Below are positions 16,204 through 24,836 of a stretch of 37,503 nt of DNA, in pieces (position 1 is the first letter of the stretch; the number at the start of each line of letters is the position of its first letter). The notes below the pieces were generated by a model. That model made no database searches. It was not told the DNA's origin and worked only from the letters and a program-made list of their open reading frames with translations. The stretch spans positions 1 through 37,503 of the forward strand of contig CAISTY010000105.1 of assembly GCA_903888515.1 (NCBI GenBank), given 5' to 3'. The position numbers and the translations under genes were made by a program. The stretch is from Akkermansiaceae bacterium (GTDB lineage Bacteria > Verrucomicrobiota > Verrucomicrobiia > Verrucomicrobiales > Akkermansiaceae).

Positions 16204-17499
16204 ATGACGGGTAAACGTGGCCTCATTCAACAACATGTTGCGCGGATTCTCGCCGGCGAGAGTCCGGAGCATGCGGCCGGGCGGCTGCAACCGGACATGG
16301 AGGCTTTGCCGCACGTTTCCGCCGCCGGCACGAAGGTGTCGTTGGAACGCGCCCGCGCGTTGTGGGATAAAATTGGGGGGGATCCTGCGGCGCGCGCGAT
16401 TCTGCTGGAAAGCATGCCGGACGAGCTGCGGTTCTATCAGGGAAACATTGAAAACGCGATTGGCGTGTTGCGGATGCCGATCGGATTGGCAGGTCCGCTG
16501 CGGGTGAACGGCCTCGCGGCCAAGGGTGACTATCCGATTCCGCTGGCCACGACCGAGGCGGCCTTGGTGGCGAGTTATCATCGCGGTTGCCGCTTGCTCA
16601 CTGCGGTTGGCGGATGTGCGGCGCTGGTGTTATCCGAAAGCGTGAGTCGTGCGCCGGGGTTTGTTTTCCGAACAGCGGCGGAAGGATGCCTGTTCATCGT
16701 CTGGGCGGTGGAGCAGTTCGAGGAGTTTCAACGCATCACCGCCACCAGCACGTCGCACGGGCAATTGGTGGATATCGTCTGCACGGTGGAGGGCAACCAC
16801 GCCTATCTCAATTTCGAGTTCACCACCGGCGACGCCTGCGGCCAAAACATGGTCACCCTGGCAACCCAGATGATATGTGACGATATTGTCAAACGCACCC
16901 CGGTCCAGCCGCAGCGCTACTATGTGGAGTCCAACCTCTCCGGCGACAAGAAGGCCAGCGCCCGCTCGTTCACCACGGCACGGGGGAAAAAAGTGACTGC
17001 GGAAGCAATGATTCCCGCGGAAATGATCGCCCAACACCTGCTCACCACGCCGCAAGCGATGGCGGACTACTGGCGGATGTCAGCCATCGGCGGGGTGTTC
17101 AGCGGAACGCTCGGCATTCACGGCCATTTCGCTAACGGACTTGCCGCGCTTTATCTGGCCACCGGCCAGGACGCCGCCTGTGTGGCGGAATCATCCATCG
17201 GGGTGACCCGCTTCGAGGTGACGGAGGATGGCGGGTTGTATGCCTCGGTGACCTTGCCGGGCATCATGGTCGGAACCGTGGGCGGAGGCACCGGTTTGCC
17301 CACGCAAAAGGCCTGTTTGGAACTGATGGGGTTGTATGGATCGGGCAAGGCCCGCGCCCTCGCCGAAGTTTGCGCGGGTTTGTTGTTAGCCGGCGAGTTG
17401 TCCATTATCGCGGCGCTCAGTGCCGGGCACTTCGCCCGCGCCCACCGCAAGCTGGCACGTGGCCGCAGCGCGGGAACCGCGGAAACCATAACACCATGA
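16204..17499 (+). CDS. Hydroxymethylglutaryl-CoA reductase
   Basis: 431 residues. The four catalytic residues are visible: Glu118 in ATTEAALVASYHRG, Lys249/250 in SGDKKAS, Asp210 in TTGDACGQNM, and His409 in SAGHFARAH. Substrate and cofactor motifs ENAIGVLRMPIGLAGPL (83-99) and MVGTVGGGTGLPTQ (355-368) are intact. The enzyme reduces HMG-CoA to mevalonate with NAD(P)H; length and the GTVGGGT motif fit the class I-like form. The ATG at 16204 has AAGGA seven bases upstream and is preferred to the GTG at 16153. The stop overlaps the UbiA start (ATGA). No mevalonate kinase or other mevalonate-pathway gene is in the window. Confidence 0.93.
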   Translation: MTGKRGLIQQHVARILAGESPEHAAGRLQPDMEALPHVSAAGTKVSLERARALWDKIGGDPAARAILLESMPDELRFYQGNIENAIGVLRMPIGLAGPLRVNGLAAKGDYPIPLATTEAALVASYHRGCRLLTAVGGCAALVLSESVSRAPGFVFRTAAEGCLFIVWAVEQFEEFQRITATSTSHGQLVDIVCTVEGNHAYLNFEFTTGDACGQNMVTLATQMICDDIVKRTPVQPQRYYVESNLSGDKKASARSFTTARGKKVTAEAMIPAEMIAQHLLTTPQAMADYWRMSAIGGVFSGTLGIHGHFANGLAALYLATGQDAACVAESSIGVTRFEVTEDGGLYASVTLPGIMVGTVGGGTGLPTQKACLELMGLYGSGKARALAEVCAGLLLAGELSIIAALSAGHFARAHRKLARGRSAGTAETITP

Positions 17500-18389
17500 A
17501 GCGCTGGTGGATCTATCAGAACGAGCGGTTTCCGCTGCACGCCCACGGGCCATTGATCGCCGCTTTCAGTGCCTGTGCGGTGGCGTTTTCCAGTTTGCTG
17601 CGTGGTGCGCCGCCGCCCGGCTGGCAGGCATATCTAACAGCGTTCGGGGTTTGCCTGATGATGTTCCTGCAACTGCGCATAGCCGACGAGTTCAAGGACG
17701 CCGGCGAGGACGCGCGCTGGCGGCCATATCGCCCGGTGCCGCGCGGATTGGTGAAACTATCCGAATTGCGCGGGTTGTTCTGCATAGCGGCAGGGGTGCA
17801 GATATCACTGGTCCTGATATTCGACATCCGGTTGTTGCTGGTGCTGGCGATTGCCTGGTCGTATCTCGCGCTGATGAGCGTCGAGTTCTTCTGCCGGGAT
17901 TGGTTGAAAGCGCGGCCGGTGATCTATCTGCTCAGCCACATGGGCATCATGCCGCTGGTCGATTTTTTCGGAACGGCCTGCGAATGGTTGCCGCACGGAT
18001 CATCGGCCCCGTCCGGGCTCGGGTGGTTTCTAACGGCAAGTTTTTGCAACGGCATCGTCATCGAAATCGGCCGTAAGCTGCGCCAACCCGCCGCTGAGGA
18101 AGAAGGCGTGGAAACCTACAGCCGGCTGTGGGGGAAATCCGGCGGCGCGGCGGTCTGGTTGGCCGCCATGCTGGCCACCCTTGGTTGTGCGGGCATGGCG
18201 GCCATGCGCATTGGTTTCGCGAGACCGGTCGTGACGGGTCTCGGCATTGTCCTTGTCATCGCGGTTGCGATGATGCCCTGTTATATACGCGGCAACCTGC
18301 CCGGCAGGCGGATCGAATCACTCACTGGCATGTGGACTCTTGCTCTCTATCTTCTTCTGGGTCTGGTGCCACTCTACCTGCATGGATAA
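17496..18389 (+). CDS. UbiA-family membrane prenyltransferase
   Basis: 297 residues with about eight hydrophobic segments. The first Asp-rich motif is LRIADEFKDAGEDARWRPYRPVPRGLV (Asp64, Asp68 and Asp72, then the R-P-x-P-x-G signature), typical of UbiA enzymes. The second motif is divergent, EIGRKLRQPAAEEEGVETYS, with GRK but Glu rather than DxxxD. UbiA enzymes transfer a polyprenyl chain from its diphosphate to an aromatic or lipid acceptor. ATGA overlap with the HMG-CoA reductase gene and a 6-bp gap to the next gene suggest a common pathway; the acceptor cannot be named. Confidence 0.83.
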   Translation: MKRWWIYQNERFPLHAHGPLIAAFSACAVAFSSLLRGAPPPGWQAYLTAFGVCLMMFLQLRIADEFKDAGEDARWRPYRPVPRGLVKLSELRGLFCIAAGVQISLVLIFDIRLLLVLAIAWSYLALMSVEFFCRDWLKARPVIYLLSHMGIMPLVDFFGTACEWLPHGSSAPSGLGWFLTASFCNGIVIEIGRKLRQPAAEEEGVETYSRLWGKSGGAAVWLAAMLATLGCAGMAAMRIGFARPVVTGLGIVLVIAVAMMPCYIRGNLPGRRIESLTGMWTLALYLLLGLVPLYLHG

Positions 18390-18395
18390 TCCGTC

Positions 18396-20837
18396 ATGAG
18401 TTTGTTATTTCCCGACTCGCTGGAACCCGCGTCATTTGTCCACCTAGGGGGCAAAGGAGCGGCTTTGGCACGACTTGCGCAACTCGGGTTCGAGGTGCCC
18501 GCCTGGTTCGCCGTGCCGTCCGGGACCGGTTGGACTGATAGTGAGTTGAGCGCCGCGCTCGTCCGTCTCGGTGGAGGCTTGTATGCTGTTAGGTCGTCCG
18601 GTGCCATGGAAGACGGCGCGGGGCATTCCTTTGCCGGCCAGTTTGAGAGCCACCTCGAAGTGCCTGCGGAGAGGGTCGCCGCAAGCATTGCCGACGTCCG
18701 CGCCTCCGCCCGCAGCGAGGCCATCCTCAGTTACTGCCGCGAGCGGGGCCTGCCTGCTCCCGGCGTTCCGGCGGTGCTCGTCCAGCGGATGATCGTGGCG
18801 CGTTGTGCCGGGGTGGCCTTCAGCGCCGATCCGGTTTCCGGCAGGCGCGGGGTGGTGGTGGTTGCCGCGGTCGCTGGCACCGGCGAAAAGTTGGTTTCCG
18901 GTGATTGTGATGGTGAAACGTGGCGGATTTCCCGCACCGGGGAAATCATGGATCGACCTGCTGGCGTGATCCTCGACGCAGCCGGCGCCACGGCTGTGGC
19001 CGCACTCGCGCGTCGTTGCGAATCCGCCTGTGGACGACCGCAGGACATCGAGTGGGCGATCGATGGCGGGGGCAAGTTATGGCTGCTGCAATCCCGGCCT
19101 ATCACCACGCTCGGTTTCACGCCCGATCCTGATGACACATTGCGTGTTTGGGATAACAGCAACATCGCCGAGAGTTATGGCGGAGTGACCACGCCGCTGA
19201 CATTTTCCTTCGCCCGCCGGATCTATGATTCCGTGTACCGCGGGTTCTGCGCCCTGATGGCGGTGCCGCGCGGCCGGATCAAGCGATCCGCAGATGTGTT
19301 TCCGCAAATGCTCGGGCTGATCCGCGGACGGGTCTATTACAATCTGCCGAATTGGTACCGGGTGCTTGCATTGCTTCCAGGGTTCCAACTCAACCGCGGA
19401 TTCATGGAACAGATGATGGGTGTTAGGGAGCCGCTGCCGGATGAAATTGTCAGTAGCATCATCGCGGAAAACCGCAGCAACCGGTTGGCGGATGCTCTGG
19501 CGCTGGTCCGCACCGGAATCGGTTTGGTGAGGCAGCACATCGGCCTGCGCCGACAGATCACCCGCTTCCAAATCCGCCTCGATCTGGCACTTGCCGCGCC
19601 GCCAGTGCCGCTGGATCGCCTGCGCGGTGAGGAACTCGTCGGCCATTACCGCGACCTTGAACGCAAACTGCTCAACAAGTGGGACGCGCCGCTGGTGAAT
19701 GATTTTTTCGCGATGATCTTCTACGGCCTGCTGCGCAGCATATGTGTCAAGTGGGCGGGCGATGCGAGCGGCACGCTGCAAAACGAGCTGCTGCTCGATT
19801 GCGGGGAAATCATCAGCGCGGAACCGCCACGACGTATCCTCCATATGGCCCGCCTCGCCGCGCCCCATGACGGGCTAGGCGCGCTTCTAGCGGATCCCTC
19901 GCTCCCCCCGCGCCGCAAACTCGACGCCATCACCCGCGTGCCGGAACTCGCCGCCGAATTCGAGCGCTACCTGATAGATTTCGGCGACCGCTGCCTTGAG
20001 GAATTGAAACTGGAAAGTCCGACCGTGCGGGATGATCCTGCGAGTTTGCTGATAGCCATCGGATCGATGGCGCTGCGCGGCGAGCCTAACACCCCGTCAC
20101 TGCCTGCGGCGAGGCCGGTTCCCCGCATCGGCAATCCGGTCAAACGCGTGCTTTTCCGTTTTGTGCTGCGCCATGCCCGCGAGCGCGTTTGTTCCCGTGA
20201 AAACCTCCGCTTCGAACGCACCCGGGTATTCGGTCGCGTGCGCGCGGTGCTGCGTGAACTCGGGCGGCGCCTTCACGCCGACGGCTTGCTGGAATCCGCG
20301 GACGATGTGTTCTATCTGGAACTCGGGGAGATTCTCGCCGTCTGGGAGTCCACCGGCACCACCGCCGGTCTCGCCGCCCTGGTGCGGCATCGGCGGGCGG
20401 AGTTCGCCGATTACGCGGCCACGGATGCTCCGCCGGACCGCTTCAGCACACGCGGGCCGGTTGCGCGCTACGGGCAATTCCAACATGAACCCATAACTCC
20501 TCCGGCAGCCGACAGCGGCGCTCTAACGGGTGTCGGCGCTTGTCCCGGCCGCATCACCGGCCGGGTGCGGGTGGTCCTCGATCCGCGGGGCGCGCGCATC
20601 GAACCCGGCGAAATCCTGGTGGCCCGCCAAACGGACCCCGGCTGGGTTGTTCTCTTCCCGGCCGCCGCCGGCTTGTTAGTAGAACGCGGCAGCCTGCTCT
20701 CGCATTCCGCCATCGTCTCGCGCGAACTGCGCCTGCCGTGCATCGTCTCGCTGCCGGGCATCACCCGCCTGCTGAAAACCGGCGACCTCGTCGAAATGGA
20801 CGGCGCTTCAGGTGTGGTGCGGATTCTGGAATCATGA
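18396..20837 (+). CDS. PEP-synthase/rifampicin-phosphotransferase-like dikinase
   Basis: 813 residues. An N-terminal ATP-grasp domain (about 10-235) has LGGKGAALARLAQLG, YAVRSSGAMEDGAGHSFAGQFES, FSADPVSGRRG and DIEWAIDGGGKLWLLQSRPI. A long middle part (about 250-690) is variable. The C-terminal phosphohistidine domain (about 700-805) has TDPGWVVLF and GSLLSHSAIVSRELRLPCIV with the swivelling His770. The order and the DPGW motif match rifampicin-phosphotransferase-type enzymes better than PpsA, since the PEP-binding TIM barrel is absent. Such dikinases split ATP to AMP and phosphate while phosphorylating a hydroxyl group. In this operon the acceptor may be an isoprenoid or lipid alcohol (inference). 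Confidence 0.82.
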   Translation: MSLLFPDSLEPASFVHLGGKGAALARLAQLGFEVPAWFAVPSGTGWTDSELSAALVRLGGGLYAVRSSGAMEDGAGHSFAGQFESHLEVPAERVAASIADVRASARSEAILSYCRERGLPAPGVPAVLVQRMIVARCAGVAFSADPVSGRRGVVVVAAVAGTGEKLVSGDCDGETWRISRTGEIMDRPAGVILDAAGATAVAALARRCESACGRPQDIEWAIDGGGKLWLLQSRPITTLGFTPDPDDTLRVWDNSNIAESYGGVTTPLTFSFARRIYDSVYRGFCALMAVPRGRIKRSADVFPQMLGLIRGRVYYNLPNWYRVLALLPGFQLNRGFMEQMMGVREPLPDEIVSSIIAENRSNRLADALALVRTGIGLVRQHIGLRRQITRFQIRLDLALAAPPVPLDRLRGEELVGHYRDLERKLLNKWDAPLVNDFFAMIFYGLLRSICVKWAGDASGTLQNELLLDCGEIISAEPPRRILHMARLAAPHDGLGALLADPSLPPRRKLDAITRVPELAAEFERYLIDFGDRCLEELKLESPTVRDDPASLLIAIGSMALRGEPNTPSLPAARPVPRIGNPVKRVLFRFVLRHARERVCSRENLRFERTRVFGRVRAVLRELGRRLHADGLLESADDVFYLELGEILAVWESTGTTAGLAALVRHRRAEFADYAATDAPPDRFSTRGPVARYGQFQHEPITPPAADSGALTGVGACPGRITGRVRVVLDPRGARIEPGEILVARQTDPGWVVLFPAAAGLLVERGSLLSHSAIVSRELRLPCIVSLPGITRLLKTGDLVEMDGASGVVRILES

Positions 20838-20862
20838 GCCGGATTGCCGCAGACTTATCAGC

Positions 20863-21030
20863 TCATTTTCCTGAGCGAAGCGGGTTTTTCCAACGCAGAC
20901 CGGGGAAGCGGCTGAAATCGGCATCGCCGCTATGGAGTTCTGCCTGATGCTCTATTGCCATGGCTGCCAACTGGGCATCTGTTGTGAGATTGTGGGCATA
21001 GATCAGCAGATTGATGTCCGGAATGATCAT
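20863..21030 (-). pseudogene. VapC toxin with large in-frame internal deletion
   Basis: The ATG at 21030 overlaps the antitoxin stop (ATGA), as in an intact TA pair. The frame encodes only 55 residues: MIIPDINLLIYAHN, the PIN N-terminus with its first Asp, is joined directly to LTTDAQLAAMAIEHQAELHS and DADFSRFPGLRWKNPL, the PIN C-terminus. About 70-80 central residues are missing without a frame change. The central PIN helices and at least one acidic ligand are gone, so RNase activity is unlikely. Confidence 0.85.
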
Positions 21031-21287
21031 GAGCGGGCGTGCTTTCGGCTGAATTCGGCGGCTTCCAATTCATCCGCAAGTTGGTTCAGCTTCCCGGGAT
21101 CAATGCCCGGACGCAAGGCCGCAGAATGGGGAATCACCCGGAATAAGACCGATGGCGCCTCCTTTTCAAGACCCAAACCGCGGCGCAGGGCGGCATTCAC
21201 AATGTGTTTGAACGACTTTTTGCCCAGAGTCGCTTCCGATCGCAGGCGATCCGCAACGTCCGGTTCCAATGTCAGGGTGGTTCTCAT
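21027..21287 (-). CDS. Antitoxin of a VapBC-type pair (toxin decayed)
   Basis: 86 residues, MRTTLTLEPDVADRLRSEATLGKKSFKHIVNAALRRGL, a ribbon-helix-helix antitoxin N-terminus, and a C-terminal toxin-binding tail (DPGKLNQLADELEAAEFSRK). The reading frame is intact although its toxin has lost its centre. The pair sits antisense within the 584-bp gap between the dikinase-like and BtaA-like genes, the only large break in that operon, so it probably inserted there. Confidence 0.82.
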   Translation of the reverse strand: MRTTLTLEPDVADRLRSEATLGKKSFKHIVNAALRRGLGLEKEAPSVLFRVIPHSAALRPGIDPGKLNQLADELEAAEFSRKHARS

Positions 21288-21421
21288 GGATGGGAATCAA
21301 GCATCAGAGTTGGCTGATGTCAAGGCATCAATGTGACCGGATCGCATTCTCTCCTTCGCCTACTCCATGAAAGCCGGATGTATTATCGTCACGGAGAGGC
21401 ACGTATGCCATCAGGTCAGTC

Positions 21422-22528
21422 ATGAGTACTACCGAAATCCAGCACCGCGCCGATTTCTCGGCGATCCGATACGCCCAGTGCTGGGAGGATTCACGTGTGC
21501 TGGTCGCGGCATTGAAACCACAGGGCAGGCATTGCCTGAGCATCGGCTCGGCGGGCGATAACAGCTTTGCCCTGCTCGCCGCCGGGGCGGCCTCGGTGAC
21601 CGCCGTGGAAATGAATGCCGCGCAAATCGCCTGCATCGAATTGCGCCGCGCGGCGTATGCGACGCTCGATCACGCGGAGTTTTTGGAGTTGTTAGGGTCG
21701 CGGCCCTCGTCGCGGCGGCCCCTGATCTATCAGGCGTGCCGTCATTTGCTGTCGCTTGAGGTCCGGGAATTCTGGGATTCAAAGCATGGTGCGGTGGCCC
21801 GGGGGATCGGTTCGGCGGGGAAGTTCGAGCATTACTTCGCGCTGTTCCGCAAATGGGTGTTGCCGCTCGCCCACTCGCGGCAGCGCGTGCTCGATCTGTT
21901 AGAGCGGTGCCCGCCTGCGGAAAGGGAACAGTTCTACCATGAGATCTGGAACAACTGGCGCTGGCGGTGGATTTTCCAGATCTTTTTTTCCCGTGCGGTG
22001 ATGGGTGGCTTGGGCCGCGATCCCGCGTTTTTCCGCTATGTAGAGGGTTCGGTGGCCGCACGCATCCTGCAGCGCACACGCCATGCCCTGGTCATCCTGG
22101 ATCCGTCGCAAAATCCCTATCTCCATTGGATACTCACCGGAACCCATGGTGCGGTTTTGCCGGAAGCCTTGGAAGAACGGAATTTCGAGGTGATCCGCAA
22201 GGCGCTGTCGGATGGACGGTTTGAAATCGTTCAAGCGCCGCTTGAAGGAATGCTCGCGGAGCATCCGGAGCGGTGCTTTGATGCCTTCAATCTCAGTGAT
22301 ATCTTCGAATACATGAGTGAGGCCAATACTGCGGATCTGTTGGAAATCATAGCCAGTGCCGCGCATCCGGGCGCGCGCCTTGCCTATTGGAACATGCTCG
22401 CCCCGCGCTCGCGGCCGGAAGTACTGGCTGACCGCTTGCGGCCTTGCGCCGCCGAGGCGGAGCAGCTATTGGCGGAGGACCGGGCGTTTTTCTACAGCCG
22501 CTTCGTGGTGGAGGAGGTGCTTGCGTGA
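21422..22528 (+). CDS. BtaA-like SAM:3-amino-3-carboxypropyl transferase (DUF3419)
   Basis: 368 residues. IRYAQCWEDSRVLVAALKPQGRHCLSIGSAGDNSFALLAAG is the DUF3419 opening, with the WED motif and the SAM loop SIGSAGDN. VTAVEMNAAQIACIELRRAA binds the ribose/adenine side, and later parts (GKFEHYFALFRKWVLPL, AFNLSDIFEYMSEANTADLLE, GARLAYWNMLAPR) fit BtaA. BtaA moves the 3-amino-3-carboxypropyl group of SAM to diacylglycerol, the first step of betaine lipids. No BtaB-like N-methyltransferase is nearby, so the product is probably not a classical betaine lipid. A GTGA overlap couples it to the next gene. Confidence 0.83.
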   Translation: MSTTEIQHRADFSAIRYAQCWEDSRVLVAALKPQGRHCLSIGSAGDNSFALLAAGAASVTAVEMNAAQIACIELRRAAYATLDHAEFLELLGSRPSSRRPLIYQACRHLLSLEVREFWDSKHGAVARGIGSAGKFEHYFALFRKWVLPLAHSRQRVLDLLERCPPAEREQFYHEIWNNWRWRWIFQIFFSRAVMGGLGRDPAFFRYVEGSVAARILQRTRHALVILDPSQNPYLHWILTGTHGAVLPEALEERNFEVIRKALSDGRFEIVQAPLEGMLAEHPERCFDAFNLSDIFEYMSEANTADLLEIIASAAHPGARLAYWNMLAPRSRPEVLADRLRPCAAEAEQLLAEDRAFFYSRFVVEEVLA

Positions 22529-23847
22529 CGACCTCGGAATGGCTGGCGGTGATGGGCGTGCTGGCGGGATTGTTGCTAGGCTTGTCGTTGCTCCATGCGC
22601 TGGCGGTGCGATCCGGGGTCGCGCCGGAGGTGGCCCGCAAGTCAGTGCATGTGGCGATGGGTGCCGTCTGTGTGATCTTTCCGTGGATCTTTGATCGTCC
22701 CTTGCCGGTTTGGGTTCTGGCCGCATGCGTGACGGTTCTGTTTGGGATGCTGCGGGTCATCCCGTCGTTGCGGCGTGGCATCGGCTCGGTGCTGCATGGA
22801 ATCAAGCGGCTTTCCTATGGCGAAATGTTGTTTGCGCCTGCGGTTGCGGTGGTGTTTCACGGTGCGCGCGGGGATGCTATGTTATATGTGATTCCGATAG
22901 GTATTCTGACGGTTGCCGATACCGCCAGTGCGCTGGCCGGAACCCGCTGGGGCAAACGACATTACCGTTGTGGCGAAGGGTTCAAAACCGTTGAAGGCTC
23001 CGCCATCTTTCTCACAACCGCATTCCTGTGCGTGTTCGTGCCGCTGGTCTGCAGCGGCAGAGTCGATGTCGTCCACGCGTTGTGGATCGGTCTGATTCTC
23101 GCGACCCTGGCGATGATGGCGGAAGGCATATCGGACCGCGGCTTCGATAATCTGGTGATTCCGCTCGGATGTTTTTTCGTGCTGAACCGATTGCTGCCCC
23201 TCGATACGCCCGCACTCGCATGGCGGATCATCGTGATCGTCTTGCTGCTGGCACTGATGGTTCCGGGTACCCGTTGGTCCACACTCAATGGCAGCGCCTT
23301 GCTGGGTGGCGTGCTGTTAGGGTATGGCTGCGCGGTTCTCGCCGACTGGCGCTTCGCGCTGCCACCGGTGGCGGTCTTTGTGTGCCATGTCGTTACCGCG
23401 CGCAGGTACAAGCTCACCAAGGTGTTCGATCATCGGTCCGATGTCATGTGGGCCCACGCGCTGGGCTGCCTGCCATGGGTGGTTCTAGCGAGCGGTGGCA
23501 TCCTCCCCAAACTCACCTGTCTGGCCGGGGTTTCCTTTGCGATGGCCACCCAATTGGCGATGTTGGACATGACGACGCTCTCGTGGCTCGGGCGCTTTTC
23601 GCCGCAGCCGTTGCGCTCGACACTCAAGGGATGGCTCATCGCCGGTCTGCCGGGACTCGTCTGGTTCTGGCCGGATTACGGGCGTTTGTGGCTATCATTG
23701 GGCATGGCGCTGATTGCCAGTTTGCTGGCCACTTCGCTGTTGCATCGGATTCGTCCGCGTTATCGTGGCCATGCCACCAAGCTGTGGATGATCGCAGGAT
23801 TTCTTGCCCTTGCCGCTTCTCTATCCGCATTGCTCATCCACCCATGA
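22525..23847 (+). CDS. Dolichol/phytol kinase-like polytopic membrane protein with extra C-terminal half
   Basis: 440 residues, at least ten hydrophobic segments. The start GTG (22525) overlaps the BtaA-like stop. Residues 1-220 match the CTP-dependent polyprenol-kinase/phosphatidate cytidylyltransferase-like family: RKSVHVAMGAVCVIF (38-52), LTVADTASALAGTRWGKRHY (129-148), KTVEGS (154-159). The second half (about 235-440) has STLNGSALLGGVLLGYGCAVL and resembles DUF92/VTE6-type membrane proteins only weakly. A VTE5+VTE6-like fusion would phosphorylate a prenol twice; this is speculative. It is translationally coupled on both sides. Confidence 0.72.
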   Translation: MTTSEWLAVMGVLAGLLLGLSLLHALAVRSGVAPEVARKSVHVAMGAVCVIFPWIFDRPLPVWVLAACVTVLFGMLRVIPSLRRGIGSVLHGIKRLSYGEMLFAPAVAVVFHGARGDAMLYVIPIGILTVADTASALAGTRWGKRHYRCGEGFKTVEGSAIFLTTAFLCVFVPLVCSGRVDVVHALWIGLILATLAMMAEGISDRGFDNLVIPLGCFFVLNRLLPLDTPALAWRIIVIVLLLALMVPGTRWSTLNGSALLGGVLLGYGCAVLADWRFALPPVAVFVCHVVTARRYKLTKVFDHRSDVMWAHALGCLPWVVLASGGILPKLTCLAGVSFAMATQLAMLDMTTLSWLGRFSPQPLRSTLKGWLIAGLPGLVWFWPDYGRLWLSLGMALIASLLATSLLHRIRPRYRGHATKLWMIAGFLALAASLSALLIHP

Positions 23848-24836
23848 AACCGCCTGCATTTCATTGCCAGGAAGGCTCCGCCTGTCCGGAATTGCGCATG
23901 GTGGGGGACTTGCCGACACCGGATTCCATGGCCCCGCCGGCGGAGTATCCCGATGCCCGCGTTTTTCTAACAAACACCGCCGGGTTGGTGATCGCGCATG
24001 CCGCGCTGTGGTGGAAGGAAACACCGCTTCTGGGAGATGAGCACATCGGCGCGATCGGCGGATTTGCGGCTTGTGATGCGCGCAGCGCACGCCGCCTGCT
24101 GGACGGGGCGGCCAGACACCTGCGGGCTGCCGGTTGCCGGATCGCGGTGGGGCCGATGAACGGCAATACCTGGCGACGCCACCGGTTCGTGGTGGAAAGC
24201 GACGGTCGCGGGCCATTTATGTTAGAACCGCGGAATCCCCCGGAATATCCCTGTTGGTGGCGGCAGGCGGGTTTCACGGAACTTTCGCGTTATTCGTCAT
24301 CCAGCATCCGGTTCGACGGCAACCCGACCGTGGCACACGGGCTGAGAGAACGCCTCGTCCGCTCGGGGCTTGTGATTCGGGAGATGGATCCGTGCCGGTA
24401 TGACGACGAACTGCGTGCGATTCACGCGATCAGCTTGCAAAGTTTCGTTGCCAATTTTCTCTACACGTCGTTAGAGGAAGAGGCGTTTCTGGATGCATAC
24501 CGGATGGTGCGTGACCGTGTGGACCCATGTTTTGTCAGGATCGCCGAGCGTGCCGGCACTGCCTGTGGTTTCGTCTTCGCGATTCGTGATCTGGAGGCGG
24601 AGTCAAGGGGGGGGGTACCGGCGCTGATTGTGAAAACGCTGGCGGTGGATCCAAGTTCGCGGTGTGCGGGGCTTGGCAGTCTGCTGGTCGATGAGGTTCA
24701 CCGCATCGGCTGGGAAACGGGCTACACCGAAGCGATCCACGCACTCCAGCATGAGACCAATACCTCGCTGAAAATCACCGGCCGTCATCAGGGCGGGATT
24801 TTCAGGAGATACGCGCTTTTCTCGAAACCCTTATGA
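23844..24836 (+). CDS. GNAT-like N-acyltransferase
   Basis: 330 residues from the ATG at 23844, which overlaps the previous stop (ATGA). The C-terminal 170 residues hold a GNAT fold: CFVRIAERAGTACGFVFAI, VKTLAVDPSSRCAGLGSLLVDEVHRIG (the acyl-CoA loop, R/QxxGxG/A-like RCAGLG), and EAIHALQHETNTSLKI. The N-terminal part (GPMNGNTWRRHRF, EPRNPPEYPCWWRQAGF) is seen in large GNAT-like proteins linked to lipid or sphingolipid clusters. It may N-acylate the amino group introduced by the BtaA-like enzyme (inference). The next gene starts inside its last codons. Confidence 0.75.
   Translation: MKPPAFHCQEGSACPELRMVGDLPTPDSMAPPAEYPDARVFLTNTAGLVIAHAALWWKETPLLGDEHIGAIGGFAACDARSARRLLDGAARHLRAAGCRIAVGPMNGNTWRRHRFVVESDGRGPFMLEPRNPPEYPCWWRQAGFTELSRYSSSSIRFDGNPTVAHGLRERLVRSGLVIREMDPCRYDDELRAIHAISLQSFVANFLYTSLEEEAFLDAYRMVRDRVDPCFVRIAERAGTACGFVFAIRDLEAESRGGVPALIVKTLAVDPSSRCAGLGSLLVDEVHRIGWETGYTEAIHALQHETNTSLKITGRHQGGIFRRYALFSKPL

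Noticed and set aside
23169..23843. Long 5' extension of the GNAT-like gene
   Set aside because: It overlaps the polyprenol-kinase-like gene in another frame; the ATG at 23844 gives the same ATGA coupling as the neighbouring joints.
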